Assembly (NCBI GenBank): GCA_021833045.1
Contig: JAKBGP010000019.1
Location: 1-17,134, forward strand
Length of the DNA stretch: 17,134 nucleotides
Source of the DNA: Thermoplasmata archaeon
Lineage (GTDB): Archaea; Thermoplasmatota; Thermoplasmata; Thermoplasmatales; Thermoplasmataceae
Direction of reading: 5' to 3'
Position 1 is the first letter of the stretch. The number at the start of each line of letters is the position of its first letter. This document shows positions 16,139-17,134 of the stretch, piece after piece. The notes beneath the pieces are model-generated. The model saw nothing but the letters and a program-made list of their open reading frames with translations, did no database searches and was not told where the DNA came from. The translations under genes were made by a program, and so were the position numbers.

Positions 16139-16246
16139 ATGAAAAAAGTGGAAGTATTAAATCAAGCACTTTACCTTAAAATTAATGATATATGTGAGGA
16201 TGATCTCATATGCTTAATGGAAAACAGTTTTCCGGTAAAGGGATAA
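16139..16246 (+). CDS. Possible 35-codon upstream ORF overlapping the SDR start
   Basis: An ATG placed exactly where the TATA box at 16110-16119 predicts transcription to begin opens a 35-codon frame (MKKVEVLNQALYLKIND...) that ends in TAA at 16244-16246, 37 nt inside the SDR gene in another frame. It may be a leaderless leader peptide that affects SDR translation, or chance. It is too short for homology assessment and has no recognisable motif. Confidence 0.3.
   Translation: MKKVEVLNQALYLKINDICEDDLICLMENSFPVKG
16196..16205 (+). promoter_or_regulatory. Shine-Dalgarno-like site of the SDR gene
   Basis: GAGGATGATC precedes the ATG at 16210. It matches the archaeal consensus GGAGGTGATC apart from one extra base and fixes 16210 as the start. 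The site lies within the upstream 35-codon frame. Confidence 0.5.
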
Positions 16247-17052
16247 TTATTACAGGCGGCGGATCAGGATTGGGTCTTCAGATGGCAAATACACTTGGCT
16301 CATATGGTGCAGTCATTCATATTATTAGCAGAGATCAGGAAAAACTGAATAAAGCAAGAAATTCTCTCAAGGAAAAGGGTATTGAAAGTTTCACTTATTC
16401 ATCAGACATTAGAGATTTTGATAAGATTAAAGAGATTGTAAACAAAATGATGAATGAGCATGAAATTTCAGGCCTCATAAACAATGCCGCAGGAAATTTT
16501 ATCTCAAGAACGGAAGATCTTTCCATGAACGGGTTTTTAGCAGTTTTAAATATAGTCTTAACTGGATCAATCAACATTACCCTTGAAGTTGGAAAGAGAT
16601 GGATAAAGGATGGTAAAAGGGGAAATATACTGAGCATTCTCGCAACCTATGTTGACACAGGGTCACCCTATGTGGTTCCATCCGCAACTGCAAAATCCGG
16701 TCTCCAGGCATTCACAAGAAGCATAGCAGCAGAATGGGGCCCCAAGGGAATCAGGGCTAATGGAATAGCACCGGGCCCCTTCAAAACTGACGGTGCATGG
16801 AAGAATCTCATTCCTGGCGATGAAGCTGAAAATTTAATGATTAACAGGAATCCCATGAGGAGGCTTGGCAGGAAGGAAGAGATAGGGGAGCTTGCAGCAT
16901 ATCTCATGAGCGATGCTGTAGAATACATCAACGGTGAAACCATAAGGATAGATGGTGGAGAATACATCAACAGTGCTGCACAGTTCAGCATGTTATCCAT
17001 GCTTCCAGACTCTATGTGGGAAGAGATGAAGGAAAGGAGAAACAAAAAATGA
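16210..17052 (+). CDS. 2,4-dienoyl-CoA reductase-like short-chain dehydrogenase
   Basis: A 280-residue classical SDR. NAD(P) binding: ITGGGSGLG (14-22) and NNAAGNF (91-97). The usual Y-x3-K is absent. Instead the DECR-type arrangement is present: ATYVDTGSPYVVPSATAKSG carries Y147, S158 and K162, with N96 upstream. Their spacing equals that of Asn148, Tyr199, Ser210 and Lys214 as I recall them from human DECR1. Downstream blocks also follow DECR: AAEWGPKGIRANGIAPGP, the GAW loop, RLGRKEEIGELAAYL, YINGETIRIDGGE and a C-terminal QFSMLSMLPDSMWEEM. The expected reaction is NADPH-dependent reduction of 2,4-dienoyl-CoA to 3-enoyl-CoA in unsaturated acyl-CoA breakdown; the archaeal substrate is untested. 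It overlaps the next gene by ATGA. Its base composition is visibly less AT-rich than the glycan genes. Confidence 0.85.
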   Translation: MLNGKQFSGKGIIITGGGSGLGLQMANTLGSYGAVIHIISRDQEKLNKARNSLKEKGIESFTYSSDIRDFDKIKEIVNKMMNEHEISGLINNAAGNFISRTEDLSMNGFLAVLNIVLTGSINITLEVGKRWIKDGKRGNILSILATYVDTGSPYVVPSATAKSGLQAFTRSIAAEWGPKGIRANGIAPGPFKTDGAWKNLIPGDEAENLMINRNPMRRLGRKEEIGELAAYLMSDAVEYINGETIRIDGGEYINSAAQFSMLSMLPDSMWEEMKERRNKK

Positions 17053-17134
17053 TGTCCATATTCATCAACGGATGGGAAACTAACCTGAAATTCTCTGCAG
17101 CTCACTTCATACCATACCACAGCAAATGCAGGAG
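17049..17134 (+). CDS. 6-pyruvoyl-tetrahydropterin synthase/QueD-like protein (5' part only)
   Basis: The 28 visible codons, starting ATG ATG TCC, include LKFSAAHFIPYHSKCR. This is the N-terminal signature of the PTPS/QueD fold: H19 would be the first zinc ligand and C27 the catalytic cysteine that usually precedes the HGH pair. These enzymes act on dihydroneopterin triphosphate in tetrahydropterin or 7-deazaguanine (archaeosine/queuosine) synthesis. The ATG at 17049 overlaps the SDR stop (ATGA), and GGAG at 17036-17039 precedes it; the next ATG at 17052 is an alternative start. The overlap implies translational coupling with the SDR. Truncated by the window, so the exact subfamily is open. 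Confidence 0.7.
   Translation, partial: MMSIFINGWETNLKFSAAHFIPYHSKCR

Noticed and set aside
16668..17120. 150-codon minus-strand open frame
   Set aside because: Antisense to the SDR and PTPS genes, both of which have clear family motifs; a shadow produced by their codon usage.
1..17134. CRISPR array, tRNA or rRNA genes
   Set aside because: No regularly spaced repeats and no tRNA-like or rRNA-like conserved segments were seen on either strand.

Overview
The window looks archaeal, most probably from an acidophilic Thermoplasmatales-type euryarchaeon (inference). The base composition is AT-rich. Most genes have a TATA-like box about 25-28 nt upstream of a start codon with little or no leader, TTG and GTG starts occur, and Shine-Dalgarno-like AGGTGA/GAGG elements appear only at some genes. 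Large membrane glycosyltransferase-type proteins carry ectodomains packed with N-glycosylation sequons. I see no tRNA, rRNA or CRISPR array.

Layout. (1) 1-98 is the 3' end of an insertion sequence whose transposase lies mostly off the window. (2) 174-3158 encodes a 994-residue membrane protein of the AftD/DUF3367-like GT-C type. (3) 3160-5450 is a graveyard: a minus-strand decayed gene with a glycosyltransferase-like membrane tail (3203-3787), an IS630-type transposase remnant (4007-4420) joined directly to an IS21-type IstB remnant (4422-4945), and what appear to be the IS21 terminal repeats (4952-5021). (4) 5455-6534 is a family 2 glycosyltransferase with a TTG start. (5) 6593-7805 is a decayed IS1634/IS4-like element in inverse orientation to the copy at 1-98. 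The 98-nt ends of the two copies match at roughly 90%, so the segment from 99 to 6592 is bracketed by inverted IS ends.

(6) From 14298 down to 7960 on the minus strand lie five close-packed genes: a dolichol-phosphate-mannose-synthase-like GT2, three GT4 glycosyltransferases and a DUF2079 membrane protein. Most of them carry their own TATA-like box. (7) 14300-15057 is a long AT-rich intergenic region. (8) 15058-16077 is GDP-mannose 4,6-dehydratase. (9) 16210-17052 is an SDR that keeps the full catalytic set of 2,4-dienoyl-CoA reductase. It overlaps by ATGA the start of a 6-pyruvoyl-tetrahydropterin-synthase/QueD-like gene that runs off the window.

Taken together this is a surface-glycan locus. 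GMD would supply a GDP-6-deoxyhexose precursor. The soluble GT2/GT4 enzymes would build or decorate a lipid-linked or protein-linked glycan on the cytoplasmic face. The two large membrane proteins would use lipid-linked sugars on the outer face. The sugar identities and the acceptor cannot be read from sequence. The SDR-PTPS pair looks like ordinary metabolic backbone, visibly less AT-rich than the glycan genes. I did not find a clearly new biological system. The strongest leads are the composite-transposon-like bracketing, the sequon-dense membrane enzymes, the per-gene promoters, and the short upstream ORFs before three of the genes.
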